Part shown: piece after piece, positions 20,022 to 30,470 of the stretch
Layout of the letters: each line of letters begins with the position of its first letter
Numbering within the stretch: the stretch's first letter is position 1
Origin: Sphingobacterium hungaricum
GTDB lineage: Bacteria; Bacteroidota; Bacteroidia; Sphingobacteriales; Sphingobacteriaceae
DNA: 64,000 nucleotides
Assembly: GCF_015210005.1 (NCBI RefSeq)
Contig: NZ_MU158698.1
Location: 1-64,000, forward strand
Direction of reading: 5' to 3'
Position numbers and translations under genes: made by a program
Notes under the pieces: model-generated
What the model saw: the letters and a program-made list of their open reading frames with translations, nothing else
Databases searched by the model: none
Told to the model about the DNA's origin: nothing

Positions 20022-20086
20022 CCATTCTTGATAAAATGTTATTAAGCTTAAGCATAAACACAATATAAACAATTACACAATAGAAA

Positions 20087-23086
20087 ATGCAGAGTAAAGG
20101 GCTGATTAAATTTTTGGTAATAGTGATTTCAATAGCATGTCTATATTCACTATCATTCACATTTTTCGCACGGAAAGTAGAAAAGGATGCCGCAGCATAT
20201 GCACAAGGCGACATGGCTAAAGAAAAAGCCTATTTGGATTCGATTGCCGGAGAAACAGTTTTTAATATTGGCGTTGCCAAGTTTACGTACAGAGAATGTA
20301 AAGCGAACGAAATCGCTTTAGGTCTTGACCTTAAAGGTGGAATGAACGTAACCATGGAAATTTCATTGGATGAGTTGATTCGCAATTTGGCAAATAACCC
20401 GAAAGATGAAAAATTCAACGCTGCTGTAGAAAATGCGGTTGCAAAAAGCAAGACTTCGAATAAATCGATTGTAGATTTATTTATTCAAGAATATAAAGAT
20501 TCAGGAGCGACTACGCCTCTAGCTTCTTTCTATGCAACTAAAGATAACGAAAGTTCAATCAACGCGAACAGCAATGATGGCGATGTGAAAAACTTCTTAT
20601 CGAAAGAAGCTGATAACGCAATCCAAAACTCATACAAAGTTCTTCGTACACGTATTGACAAGTTTGGGGTAACTTCTCCAAACATTCAAATCCAACAAGG
20701 TACTAACCGTATTTTGGTGGAGCTTCCTGGTGTAAATGACCAAGAGCGTGTTCGTAAATTATTGCAAGGTTCTGCGAAATTAGAATTCTACGAAACTCAT
20801 AACAACTTACAAGTTTATGGTTTATTAGAAAACATCAACTCGACTTTAGCATCTAGCTTAAAATCAGAAAAACCTGCAGTTACGGCTACTTCAGATAGCA
20901 CAGCTACACAAGATTCGACTAAATCTGATGATAACTTATTAGCGAATTTGGGCGCTGGCACAAAAACAAACACCGATTCAGCAGCAGCAATCGCTCAGAT
21001 GGGTGTTGATAATCCTTTGTTCAGCATTTTAATGCCTGCAACTTACGTAGGTCAAGATGGTCAACAACAATTGGCTCCTGGAGCATTGGTTGGTTACTCT
21101 AACTTAAAAGATACAGCGAAAGTAAATGCTTACTTAGCTCGTCCTGAAATTAAATCAATTATTCCAGGAAATTTAAAATTCTTATGGTCTGTTAAACCAG
21201 AGCAAAAATCACCTAATATCTTATCTCTTTATGCAATCCGTCCGGTTGGTACTGACAACGCTCCTGTTCTGACAGGTGATGTCATTACGGATGCTCGTGA
21301 TAACTTCGATCAAAATAACCGTCCGGTTGTTTCGATGGAAATGAACACAGCTGGAGCACGTGAGTGGCGTAAGATTACAGCTAAAGCTGCTGTAAACAAC
21401 GAATCAATTGCAATCGTTTTAGATGGTGTTGTATATTCTGCACCAGGTGTAAACGAAGAAATTCCAAACGGTAGCTCTCAAATCTCTGGTAACTTCACGA
21501 TTGAAGACACCAAGGATTTAGCAAACGTTTTAAAAGCTGGCCGTCTTCCAACGACAGCTAAAATTGTAGAAGAAGCGATTGTTGGTCCTTCTTTAGGTCA
21601 AGCGGCAATCGATGCTGGTGTTAATTCTGCCATTATCGCTTTCGTTGTTGTATTGATCTTTATGGTTGCTTATTACAACCGTGCTGGTATTGCTGCAGAT
21701 ATCGCAGTAATCTTCAACGTATTTTTCTTGATGGGTATTTTAGCTTCGCTGAATGCCGTCCTCACCTTGCCGGGTATCGCTGGTATCGTACTGACGATGG
21801 GTACCGCCGTCGATGCGAACGTACTGATCTACGAACGTATCCGTGAAGAATTGGGATTAGGAAAATCAATGCGTCAAGCGGTTGCTGATGGTTACAAACA
21901 TGCGATGCCTTCTATCTTAGACTCTCAAATCACGACGTTCTTAGTAGGTTTAGTTTTATTCTTCTTCGGAAGTGGACCAATCTTAGGATTCGCGACGACA
22001 TTAATGATCGGTATCGTTACCTCGTTGTTTACTGCAATCTTTATCTCTCGTTTGATTTTCGAATACATGTTAGATAGAGATATGAAAATATCTGTTTCTT
22101 TCCCTTGGTCTGCGAATACATTGAAAAACGCAAACTTCCCATTCGTTAAGAAACGTAAGGTGACTTACATTATCTCATTGGTAGTTTCTGCAATCTGTCT
22201 TATTTCTATTTTCACAAAAGGATTTAGTTTAGGTGTAGATTTTCAAGGTGGTCGTACATATACAGTACGTTTTGAACAACCAGTAGATTTAGAAGAAGTA
22301 CGTAAAAACTTGGATGATGCATTTGAAAGCACAACAGAAGTAAAAACTTTTGGTAGCGCAAATCAAGTACGTGTAACAACGACTTACCACATCTCTGAAA
22401 CAAGTGATCAAGCAGACAAAGAAGTTTTAGATAAATTAAATGCAGGTCTAGATAAAGTACAATCGAATAAACACGAAATCTTATCATCTCAAAAAGTAGG
22501 TCCTACGATTGCGAATGATATTAAATCACGTGCGATTTATTCAGCGATCTTCTCCATCTTGATTATTGCAGTATATATCTTAATCCGTTTCCGTAAATGG
22601 CAATATTCTGCTGGTGCAGCGATATCGACTATTCACGATGCGATTGTATTATTAGGTTTGTTCTCTATCTTGGACGGAATTGTTCCTTTCTCTTTGGATA
22701 TCGACCAACACTTTGTGGCAGCGATCCTAACGGTAATTGCTTATTCGGTAAATGATACAGTTGTTGTGTTTGACCGTTTACGTGAGTTCTTAGGAAAACC
22801 AAATGCACACAAAGAAGATTTAGGTGATACAATCAATCACGCGATCAATTCAACGTTAAGCCGTACGATTATTACATCTGTAACGATTATCTTCGTTCTT
22901 GCTGTATTATTCATCTTCGGTGGTGAAGTGATCAGAGGATTCTCATTCGCTATCTTAGTGGGTGTTGTTGTAGGAACTTACTCTTCTATCTTCTTGGCAG
23001 CTCCTTCTGTTTACGATTTAAGCAAAGGAAAGCACTTAGCTGATGCTCCAGAAACGAAAAAAGAAAAAGCTAAAGTAATCGCTTAA
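20087..23086 (+). CDS. secDF: SecDF protein translocase fusion
   Basis: The 999-aa protein joins SecD and SecF in one chain, as usual in Bacteroidota. It uses the proton motive force to help pull proteins across the inner membrane beside SecYEG. The SecD half has the first TM at about 7-27, the DLKGGMNVTMEI motif near residues 82-93, the large P1 head with an inserted Ser/Thr/Ala-rich linker near 260-310, and five TM segments near 505-665 including GTAVDANVLIYERIREE. The SecF half starts with its own TM near 690, has GVDFQGGRTYTVRF and the YSVNDTVVVFDRLRE motif, then its TM bundle. Confidence 0.97.
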   Translation: MQSKGLIKFLVIVISIACLYSLSFTFFARKVEKDAAAYAQGDMAKEKAYLDSIAGETVFNIGVAKFTYRECKANEIALGLDLKGGMNVTMEISLDELIRNLANNPKDEKFNAAVENAVAKSKTSNKSIVDLFIQEYKDSGATTPLASFYATKDNESSINANSNDGDVKNFLSKEADNAIQNSYKVLRTRIDKFGVTSPNIQIQQGTNRILVELPGVNDQERVRKLLQGSAKLEFYETHNNLQVYGLLENINSTLASSLKSEKPAVTATSDSTATQDSTKSDDNLLANLGAGTKTNTDSAAAIAQMGVDNPLFSILMPATYVGQDGQQQLAPGALVGYSNLKDTAKVNAYLARPEIKSIIPGNLKFLWSVKPEQKSPNILSLYAIRPVGTDNAPVLTGDVITDARDNFDQNNRPVVSMEMNTAGAREWRKITAKAAVNNESIAIVLDGVVYSAPGVNEEIPNGSSQISGNFTIEDTKDLANVLKAGRLPTTAKIVEEAIVGPSLGQAAIDAGVNSAIIAFVVVLIFMVAYYNRAGIAADIAVIFNVFFLMGILASLNAVLTLPGIAGIVLTMGTAVDANVLIYERIREELGLGKSMRQAVADGYKHAMPSILDSQITTFLVGLVLFFFGSGPILGFATTLMIGIVTSLFTAIFISRLIFEYMLDRDMKISVSFPWSANTLKNANFPFVKKRKVTYIISLVVSAICLISIFTKGFSLGVDFQGGRTYTVRFEQPVDLEEVRKNLDDAFESTTEVKTFGSANQVRVTTTYHISETSDQADKEVLDKLNAGLDKVQSNKHEILSSQKVGPTIANDIKSRAIYSAIFSILIIAVYILIRFRKWQYSAGAAISTIHDAIVLLGLFSILDGIVPFSLDIDQHFVAAILTVIAYSVNDTVVVFDRLREFLGKPNAHKEDLGDTINHAINSTLSRTIITSVTIIFVLAVLFIFGGEVIRGFSFAILVGVVVGTYSSIFLAAPSVYDLSKGKHLADAPETKKEKAKVIA

Positions 23087-23106
23087 TCAGATACATTTTT
23101 AATCAC

Positions 23107-23144
23107 AAAAAGCCTTGCAGTTTACCACTAGCAAGGCTTTTTTT
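23107..23144 (+). terminator. secDF terminator
   Basis: Stem AAAGCCTTGC (23109-23118) and GCAAGGCTTT (23131-23140) with 12-base loop and a T-run to 23144. Confidence 0.85.
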
Positions 23145-23159
23145 ATAGGCCGATTTTTA

Positions 23160-23167
23160 TATATTTG
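23160..23167 (+). promoter_or_regulatory. -7 box overlapping an upstream start codon
   Basis: TATATTTG matches TAnnTTTG and covers the candidate TTG start at 23165. If it is the promoter, the helicase must start at ATG 23204 instead. The -33 region is weak, so this is tentative. Confidence 0.4.
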
Positions 23168-26100
23168 GATTGGCTAGACAAAGCCTGGCTATTTACGGAT
23201 TTAATGCAGCATTTCAAGAATCAACTCATTTTTTCGAACTATTCCTTTTCGTCTCTGACATTATTTGAGATTCAAAAGAATTGTGCGGATGCCTTTGAAC
23301 CCGAAAGAGAAGATGCCAATAAAATTCAAGCTCATGCGATTGAATTGAATTCAGGTTTATTTATTAATCCTGCTTCTACGATCGAATTTCCAGCCGTGGC
23401 ATTGGCGACAATTGATCGAACCATTATTTTGGAATGTTCCTGTCAGTCGAACAAAAAGAGACTCTGCCATCACATGGCTCTGGTCCTATTCGCTGTGATC
23501 GAGCGCCCCGAATACAGGATATTTTTTGATGAACGATTCAGGCAATCGAAATTAATCCAGCTTGCCAAGGAATATGGCTTGGAACAAGAAAAAGATTTGG
23601 ATGCTTATTTCTCAATTTCTTATTCCTTGCAAGGTTTGTTGATCGAGCCAAAGATAAAAGATTTGGCAAAAATCAATTTCTCTGAATTGAAGCAAAAATT
23701 ATTGCCCCAGCATGCATTTAAAATAGAAGAGTCAATTCCGCAACAAAACTATGATCAGCTAATCTTGCTTTTCCGAAAGCAAAAATATCAGAATCCTTTT
23801 GTGATCGAATTGGCGACATCAGCTATCAGCAAAAATGGAAAACTTAAAAATACGATAAGCCTTGTTGAATCGTCAAAACTGATTTGGAAGACAGCTGTCG
23901 CAGAAGAACTGAAATTTTTCGCAGCGGTAGCCAAACTCGAAACAAATCAATCGGAAGAGATGGAAGCGTCAGAGATGGAGGCCTTGAAAGTCATCGTGGC
24001 TAATCCTTTAGGGTTGAAATCCTATTACCATGACAGATCCATTTCAGAGAACCTCGTTGCTTCTTCACTTAATCCAGTATCATTGCGCGTCGCCGCCCTA
24101 ACAGTAGAACTTTTTGTCTTTAAAAAGGAGCCTTTCTATGAAATTACTGGAGGTGTTTGGTTAAATGACATTTATATTTCATTCAGCTACCTGAATATTC
24201 AATTTGCGTGCTTTATTCTTTACCAGCCAGCTTTGCATTTGATAACCGATACGGATATTCTTCGCGTCATCAAATTCTTTAAATCCAATAATCAAATCTT
24301 TCTGATTCATTCTTCGAAATTCGAAGAATTTAAACAATCTATCTTGGTCAATTTGGAGAGCAAGCTCAAGATAAACTATGCCTACATTCAACCAGCTGTC
24401 AAAAAACAATTGGAAGAACAACAACATGACAAAGAAAATGAACGGATAATCTACCTAACTGATCGTCATCCATTTATTGCCATCACGCCTGTCATAAAAT
24501 ATGGCAGTATTGAAATCCCAGTCTTCTCAAAAAAGCAGATTTATGATCGCGATTTGAATGGCAATGAATTTAAGGTGGAACGGAACAATCAGCAAGAAAT
24601 TCAATTTACCGGCCTTATTCTTCAGCAGCACTCTTATTTTGCGGAGCAACTCGAACATCAGGAATATTTTTACTTGCATAAAGACCGATTCATGGAAAAT
24701 GATTGGTTTTTGGATGCTTTTGAAACTTGGAGAAAGAACGGAATTACAATTTTAGGATTTAATGAACTAAAGAAGAATAAATTAAATGCAAACAAAGCCG
24801 TTATTTCAATCAACGTAGTCAGTGGCATCGATTGGTTCAATGCGGAGCTAAAAGTGAAGTATGGAAAACAGCAAGCCACACTAAAGCAATTGCATAAATC
24901 CATACGCACTAAAAATAAATATGTCCAATTGGACGATGGAACGCAAGGAATTATTCCAGAAGATTGGTTTAAGAAGTTTGCAAACTATTTCGAAGTTGGA
25001 GAGATTGACGGAAATGAACTCAAGTTTTCAAAAAATAATTTTTCCGAAATCAAAAAGCTGTTTGACAAAGAAATCCTAAGCCAAGAGATAGAGACCGAAT
25101 TAAAACAGTACGAGCAGGCATTCGCCGAAGGCATAACGATTCCTTCGATCGATGTTCCTGAAGAATTTCAAGGCGCGCTAAGGGATTATCAGCGTCAGGG
25201 ATTGAATTGGCTAAATTACCTTGATGATTTTAACTTTGGCGGATGTTTGGCGGATGATATGGGATTGGGAAAGACGATTCAAATTCTAGCTTTCATTCTA
25301 TCGCAAAGAAAAAAGCATTCCATGAACTGCAACCTTGTGATTGTTCCTACTTCCCTCCTGTTCAATTGGCAAGCTGAAGTCGAAAAATTCGCGCCATCCA
25401 TTCGGTTGTTTACCCATTATGGTACTAACCGGATAAAATCTTCCAAACATTTGGGCGATTATGAACTTGTGTTGACGACTTACGGCATGTTGCTTTCGGA
25501 TATTCGGTTCCTTAAAGATTTTACATTTAACTACATCTTTTTGGATGAATCCCAAGCGATCAAGAACCCAAACTCTGAACGCTATACCGCAGCTAGGTTA
25601 TTGAAATCGCGGAATAAAATTGTTATGACTGGAACTCCGATCGAAAACAATACGTTTGATATTTATGGACAGCTTTCTTTTGCCTGTCCAGGACTTTTGG
25701 GAAGCAAACAGTATTTTAGGGCCATCTATTCAATACCAATTGATAAATTTTCGAATAGCAAACGGGCAAAAGAGTTACAGCAGCGAATCAATCCGTTTAT
25801 TTTACGCAGGACGAAGAAGCAAGTGGCGAAGGAATTGCCAGAAAAGACGGAGATCGTCATTTACTGCGAGATGGATCAAGAACAACGGCTGCTCTATGAT
25901 TCTTACGAGAAAGAATTGCGGGAATACATTTCGGCAGAATCAGATGCTGAAATCTTGAAGAATAGCATGCACGTCTTAACAGGCTTAACAAAATTGCGTC
26001 AGCTCTGTAATTCTCCCTTATTGTTAAAGGATGGAAATCATCTGGTGAATTCGTCTGCCAAAATGGATGTGTTAATGGAGCAGATTGAAAACAAATCATC

Positions 26101-26554
26101 ACAACATAAGATTCTGGTATTCTCACAATTTGTCGCGATGCTAGACTTGATAAAAACCCAGTTGCAACAGCGGCAGATTCCTTTTGAATACCTGAGCGGG
26201 AAAACAAAAGACAGGCAAGCTCGCGTCGCCAATTTTCAGGAAAATGACGAAACGCGTGTCTTTCTGATCAGTCTTAAAGCTGGCGGAACAGGGTTAAACC
26301 TAACGCAAGCGGATTACGTCTACCTTGTCGATCCATGGTGGAATCCAGCTGTAGAAAATCAAGCAATCGATCGTTCGTATCGCATCGGCCAGGAAAAGAA
26401 TGTCATGGCTGTCCGATTGATCTGCCAGAATACGGTCGAGGAAAAAATAATGAAAATGCAACAGAGCAAAAAAGAATTGGCAAGCGATCTAATTCAGACC
26501 GATCAGGCGTTCTTTAGCAGCTTAACGAAGAAAGAATTGCTGAATCTGTTGTAA
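23165..26554 (+). CDS. SWIM zinc-finger SNF2-family helicase/ATPase
   Basis: A 1129-aa DNA-dependent ATPase of the SNF2/Rad54-like group. Near the N-terminus a SWIM zinc finger is visible (C91-x-C93 ... C101-H102-H103). The middle (about 130-630) is the poorly conserved bacterial SNF2 N-terminal region. The motor domain starts at about 675, with Walker A DDMGLGKTIQ near 697-706, the DEAH-like box LDESQ near 793, and the C-terminal helicase domain with QAIDRSYRIGQ near 1066. The TTG at 23165 is the longest start; an ATG at 23204 would remove 13 residues. It may act in DNA repair or transcription recycling, as proposed for RapA-like and HepA-like proteins. Confidence 0.92.
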   Translation: MDWLDKAWLFTDLMQHFKNQLIFSNYSFSSLTLFEIQKNCADAFEPEREDANKIQAHAIELNSGLFINPASTIEFPAVALATIDRTIILECSCQSNKKRLCHHMALVLFAVIERPEYRIFFDERFRQSKLIQLAKEYGLEQEKDLDAYFSISYSLQGLLIEPKIKDLAKINFSELKQKLLPQHAFKIEESIPQQNYDQLILLFRKQKYQNPFVIELATSAISKNGKLKNTISLVESSKLIWKTAVAEELKFFAAVAKLETNQSEEMEASEMEALKVIVANPLGLKSYYHDRSISENLVASSLNPVSLRVAALTVELFVFKKEPFYEITGGVWLNDIYISFSYLNIQFACFILYQPALHLITDTDILRVIKFFKSNNQIFLIHSSKFEEFKQSILVNLESKLKINYAYIQPAVKKQLEEQQHDKENERIIYLTDRHPFIAITPVIKYGSIEIPVFSKKQIYDRDLNGNEFKVERNNQQEIQFTGLILQQHSYFAEQLEHQEYFYLHKDRFMENDWFLDAFETWRKNGITILGFNELKKNKLNANKAVISINVVSGIDWFNAELKVKYGKQQATLKQLHKSIRTKNKYVQLDDGTQGIIPEDWFKKFANYFEVGEIDGNELKFSKNNFSEIKKLFDKEILSQEIETELKQYEQAFAEGITIPSIDVPEEFQGALRDYQRQGLNWLNYLDDFNFGGCLADDMGLGKTIQILAFILSQRKKHSMNCNLVIVPTSLLFNWQAEVEKFAPSIRLFTHYGTNRIKSSKHLGDYELVLTTYGMLLSDIRFLKDFTFNYIFLDESQAIKNPNSERYTAARLLKSRNKIVMTGTPIENNTFDIYGQLSFACPGLLGSKQYFRAIYSIPIDKFSNSKRAKELQQRINPFILRRTKKQVAKELPEKTEIVIYCEMDQEQRLLYDSYEKELREYISAESDAEILKNSMHVLTGLTKLRQLCNSPLLLKDGNHLVNSSAKMDVLMEQIENKSSQHKILVFSQFVAMLDLIKTQLQQRQIPFEYLSGKTKDRQARVANFQENDETRVFLISLKAGGTGLNLTQADYVYLVDPWWNPAVENQAIDRSYRIGQEKNVMAVRLICQNTVEEKIMKMQQSKKELASDLIQTDQAFFSSLTKKELLNLL

Positions 26555-26564
26555 TCAAATTAAT

Positions 26565-27891
26565 CTAGTCCTTTTTGTAATGAAAAACAGCACCTGATTG
26601 TTTTAAGATCATGGTCTTTTGCTCAACATCAAATTCCAAAACAATACCTGCGGGATCAAATTCAAACACATTTAATTCAGTAGCATCCAGCGGGAATTTG
26701 TCTTGACCTGTCGCTTGAGCATATAAAGTAGCATTTTCTTGCGTGATGGTAATCTTTAGAGAAATTTCAGACGATGAATACACGCCTAAATAGGGATCTA
26801 GTTGTTCAGCAGTTAGCTTCAGTTTTCTCCGGTGGAATGTTGGTACTACAAAAGGAACTCCATAGGCTGCATTTAGAACAACAAGACTAATATCATTGAT
26901 GGTATAGCTACCTCCATTGGATGTCAATGCGTATGAAATATTTCCATCGTCATAATAAATCAAGCTAGACGAAAATCCATCAATGCCTCCACCATGACCA
27001 AAGCCAATGCGCTGGCCGAAAGGATATTGAAATAATCCTAATCCAAAACCATTTAAGAAAGTAGTCATTTGGTTCAAACTTTCTGCATTGACTAATTTCT
27101 CTGAAAATAAAGCATTTGCAAATGTTGTCAGATCAGTTGCGGTTGACACAATTGCGCCAGCACCCAATGGGAATCGACATATCCGTTTCTGAAAAAGCAA
27201 TCCATTTCCCAGAGTGGCTGTATGATTTTGCTTCATTTTTACTGACGTCGATCTTTCCTCCAACATAGGTATTGGATAAATTAAGCGGTTTTGCAATCTT
27301 TTCTTTGATTAGTTTTGCATAGGGTTTACCATACACTTTTTCTAAGATAAACGTCAACAATACATAATTTGAATTGCTATACTCGCTTTTGCTATTGGGT
27401 TCAAACTTGCTCCCTCGCTCTACGATGATGTTAAGCAATTCTTGTTCAGACTTCGGCTGTGTATTCCATGTCGTATAATCTCGGCTATTTGTAAAACTTG
27501 CTATCCCGCTGCTTTGGTTCAGCATATTTCGAATGTTGATCTTATCTGCGTTAATTACTGTTGGAAAATAATTCGAAAGAAGGGCATCCAATTTGAGCTT
27601 GCCCTCTTCAACAGCCTGCATAATTAAAACACTGGTGAATGTTTTGCTGATCGATCCCACGCGATACTTCGTATTCTGGTTTGCCAAAACATTATTTTCA
27701 GCATCAGAAAACCCGACTGATCTTTCGTAGATAAGATTGCCGTCTTTAGTTAGCGCAACATTTCCCATGAACTTATTGTTCACAGACAAACTATCATAAA
27801 AGACATCCAATTTTTTACGATCAAAATCTTGAGCACCAGAAATAGCAGGTAGAAATCCGAACAGGATCAGAATTAAAATATGCGTTTTCAT
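26565..27891 (-). pseudogene. Beta-lactamase-fold serine hydrolase, frameshifted
   Basis: The two parts of one class-C beta-lactamase/D-Ala-D-Ala-peptidase-like protein are in different frames. The first frame (from ATG 27891) carries a signal peptide and the catalytic SxxK as S80-I-S-K83, and a YSNSNY motif that fits the YxN box; it fails after SETDMSIPI. The second frame resumes with PLGAGAIVSTATDLTTFANALF and carries the FGHGGGIDGF motif that fits the third box, then a C-terminal domain ending at 26565. Removing one base from a G-run at 27169-27171 restores a single reading frame. This may be a recent mutation or a sequencing error in a homopolymer. Confidence 0.85.
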
Positions 27892-27948
27892 TGTATCTGT
27901 TATTTTTAAAATGAAGATACAAATAAAGTTTAATTAATTAAAAAACAA

Positions 27949-28503
27949 TTAATTAACCACAATATCAAACTGCACTAGCAATCCCCTGACTTCTGCGATA
28001 GAAAATTTTGCTTTCTTGATTTTATTGGTCAATGGATTAATGTGGTAATTGATAGCCGAACGAAAATCGGCCTTCTCCAAAATACTGCGATCGAAGATTG
28101 CTCCGGAAAGATCACAATCGGTAAATTCGGATTGCGAAAGATCGGCTTCTGTAAAATCCGTTTCTAGCAATTGGGATGCAGAAAATGTTGTTTTCTTCAA
28201 CTTGCATTGGTAGAAAGATGCATGCTGCAGCTGGCAATTTGAAAAACTCACCGCCAAGCCAAATGGATTGCATGCTTCGAAATGCAAGCCCAGCAATTTA
28301 CAGCCGACAAACTGCACATCACGCAATAAGGCGCCTTTTAAACTAACTAAACTTAAATTACAATCTTTGAATTGACAATCGATAAAGGTGCGGTTCGAGA
28401 AATCGCCATTTGAAAAATCACAGGAATCAAAGACACAGCTTTCGTATTCGGCAATTTCCAGTTGATGTACCTTTTCAAATTTTTGATCGTAATAGATTTC
28501 CAT
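27949..28503 (-). CDS. Pentapeptide-repeat protein
   Basis: This 184-aa protein is built of pentapeptide repeats of the A(D/N)LXX type from about residue 15 to 155, such as FDSCDFSNGDFSNRTFIDC, ALLRDVQFVGCKLLGL and LLETDFTEADLSQSEFTDCDL. Such repeats make a right-handed quadrilateral beta-helix. Some relatives (Qnr, McbG) mimic DNA and protect DNA gyrase from quinolones, but most have no known target, and the C-terminal extension (NPLTNKIKKAKFS) is not diagnostic. It has no obvious operon partner. Confidence 0.85.
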   Translation of the reverse strand: MEIYYDQKFEKVHQLEIAEYESCVFDSCDFSNGDFSNRTFIDCQFKDCNLSLVSLKGALLRDVQFVGCKLLGLHFEACNPFGLAVSFSNCQLQHASFYQCKLKKTTFSASQLLETDFTEADLSQSEFTDCDLSGAIFDRSILEKADFRSAINYHINPLTNKIKKAKFSIAEVRGLLVQFDIVVN

Positions 28504-28666
28504 GCGCGTTGATTTAACTGTAGCGAATTTACAATTTTAAAAAAAGCAAGCAAGCGCAAAAAACTAGAATTTTATGCACATTTTAGGCGATTATTCAGGG
28601 AAATAGATCGGCATTGCGCAGCATACAAAGGATCACAACGGACTAAAAAAATAGAAACCCCTATCC

Positions 28667-30469
28667 TTATGTATCGACAGAAAGGATTAGTGGCAAACAG
28701 ATAACTGCGATGGTTTCGTCACCAGTAGTTGTAATCGAAAAACTAGCTCTTTCGCCCGGATATTGCTTGTTGATCAAGGCGATGCGCTCTCGGATCGAAG
28801 CTAGACCCATTGATTTTTCTTTTATGCTATTCGTCGCTTTGCTGCTCGGTTTGGTTTGAAAACCTACCCCATTATCTTTGACGGTAATGCATAGCTGCTC
28901 CTCGGATTTTTCTATGGACACGGATAAGTGAGCGTCATTGGTTGGCTGCACAAGTAATCCATGTAAAACAGCATTTTCAATTAAAGGCTGAATCAGCATG
29001 GGCGGCAACAAAATATCCTTTAAGCGGATATTTTCCCCGACTTTGAAATCGTAACTGAATGCATTTGAAAATCGCATGGATTCTAATTCCGTGTAGAGCA
29101 ATAAAGATTTCCATTCTTTATCGGCCGTCACCAAACTTTTGGTCGAATTTTCTAAAATCAGGCGGCTTAATGCAGCAAATTTCTGTATCAGACGAGATGC
29201 TGTCCTTCGCTCATTATCCATAATATAGGATTCAATCGAATTCAATACATTAAAAATAAAATGAGGGTTCATCTGCGAGCGGACGGATTTCAATTCGCTT
29301 TCAGACAATTGGTATTGATGCAAGAGTTCTACAGCTTGCTGTTCGGATTGCTGTTTTTGCGAAGCATGCTTATACTTTAACTGCCGAATGCGGTAGAGGC
29401 TCACAAAAAGGATAAGCAAGGCAATGGAAACTATCAAAAGTATCAGGAAATTCCGTTCTTTCTCTTTTGTTTTGGCATCCGCCAATACAAGTTCCTGTTG
29501 CTGGATAAATAAGCTATCCTCTTTTTGCCGAAGTTCATATTTGGCCGTCATCGTGGCAACTGCATTCGCAATATTTTCGGAATTGATGCTGTCTTTTGTC
29601 AATGTTTCGAGCTCCTTATAATAAAAGGCTTTGTCGAAGACATCCAATTCGTGATAGACTTCCGCAAAATTATGGTAAAGTACGGCTTTATTTGCTGAAG
29701 TGATGTAGGGATTCAAATGACGCTGTGCCTGTTCCAACTGAACAATGCTTTCGTTAAATTTCCGCTGATGCATCAGCAAATCTCCTTTATTGGCATAAGC
29801 GCTATATAACCCAATGCTGTCCTGTACCTGATTGAGCTCCTGGATAGCTTGGTCATAATAACGAAGCGCATGGGGATATTTCTTTTGCAGGGAATACGTA
29901 TCTGCCGTGAACAATAGCGCATAGCTTTTTGCAGCATTGTGCGGCGAATGGGTATTGGTCACTTGATTAAAATAGTGGAGCGCAGAATCGAGCTGCTGGT
30001 TGCTCTTGTAAGCTAAGCCTAAATTATTTAGGCAATCGAACATGCTCGCGCTATCTTGCAGCAATTTGTCGTATTTTAATTGCTTCGCAAAATAAGCGAT
30101 CGCCAGCGGGTAGCGTTCGGTATAATTTTGTTCGATATCGCCCATGCGATTATACAAAAAAGATAAGTCGGCATATTCGGTTCCATTCGCCAGTGCAGCA
30201 ATGGCTTCTCCATAAAAATAAATGCTGGAATCTATTTTGCCGAGGGCTTCATAGTAGCTGCCCAAGAAGCTATTTACTTTTTCCGAATATTCCGGATCTT
30301 TTCCTTTCAATGCTTTTGCCTGAAAAGCCAGGCGTAGCGAAGCTTCATAGTTCTGATTGGCCGAACTATCTTCCGCGGCGAGCAATAAGTTCTTATAGCC
30401 AGATTGAGATATACCTAAGAAATAGATTGACGAAAAACAGCAGATCAAAAAAGTTCTTAGGTATATCAT
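28667..30469 (-). CDS. LytS-type sensor histidine kinase with TPR domain
   Basis: The 600-aa protein has a signal/leader (about 1-20), TPR-like repeats from about 30 to 300 in the periplasm, one transmembrane segment near 340-360, and a coiled linker. The cytosolic kinase has the LytS/YehU-type histidine box RSQMNPHFIFNVLNSIESYI and the N-box ENAVLHGL and G-box DNGVGF of the ATPase. It starts one base after the stop of the upstream 110-aa gene, so their translation is probably coupled. The divergent gene 540 bp upstream encodes the LytTR response regulator, the obvious partner. Confidence 0.92.
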   Translation of the reverse strand: MIYLRTFLICCFSSIYFLGISQSGYKNLLLAAEDSSANQNYEASLRLAFQAKALKGKDPEYSEKVNSFLGSYYEALGKIDSSIYFYGEAIAALANGTEYADLSFLYNRMGDIEQNYTERYPLAIAYFAKQLKYDKLLQDSASMFDCLNNLGLAYKSNQQLDSALHYFNQVTNTHSPHNAAKSYALLFTADTYSLQKKYPHALRYYDQAIQELNQVQDSIGLYSAYANKGDLLMHQRKFNESIVQLEQAQRHLNPYITSANKAVLYHNFAEVYHELDVFDKAFYYKELETLTKDSINSENIANAVATMTAKYELRQKEDSLFIQQQELVLADAKTKEKERNFLILLIVSIALLILFVSLYRIRQLKYKHASQKQQSEQQAVELLHQYQLSESELKSVRSQMNPHFIFNVLNSIESYIMDNERRTASRLIQKFAALSRLILENSTKSLVTADKEWKSLLLYTELESMRFSNAFSYDFKVGENIRLKDILLPPMLIQPLIENAVLHGLLVQPTNDAHLSVSIEKSEEQLCITVKDNGVGFQTKPSSKATNSIKEKSMGLASIRERIALINKQYPGERASFSITTTGDETIAVICLPLILSVDT

Positions 30470-30470
30470 C

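Noticed and set aside
26565..27296. A stand-alone 243-aa protein at the serine hydrolase locus
   Set aside because: It lacks a start and the catalytic SxxK box. It is the second half of the frameshifted gene.
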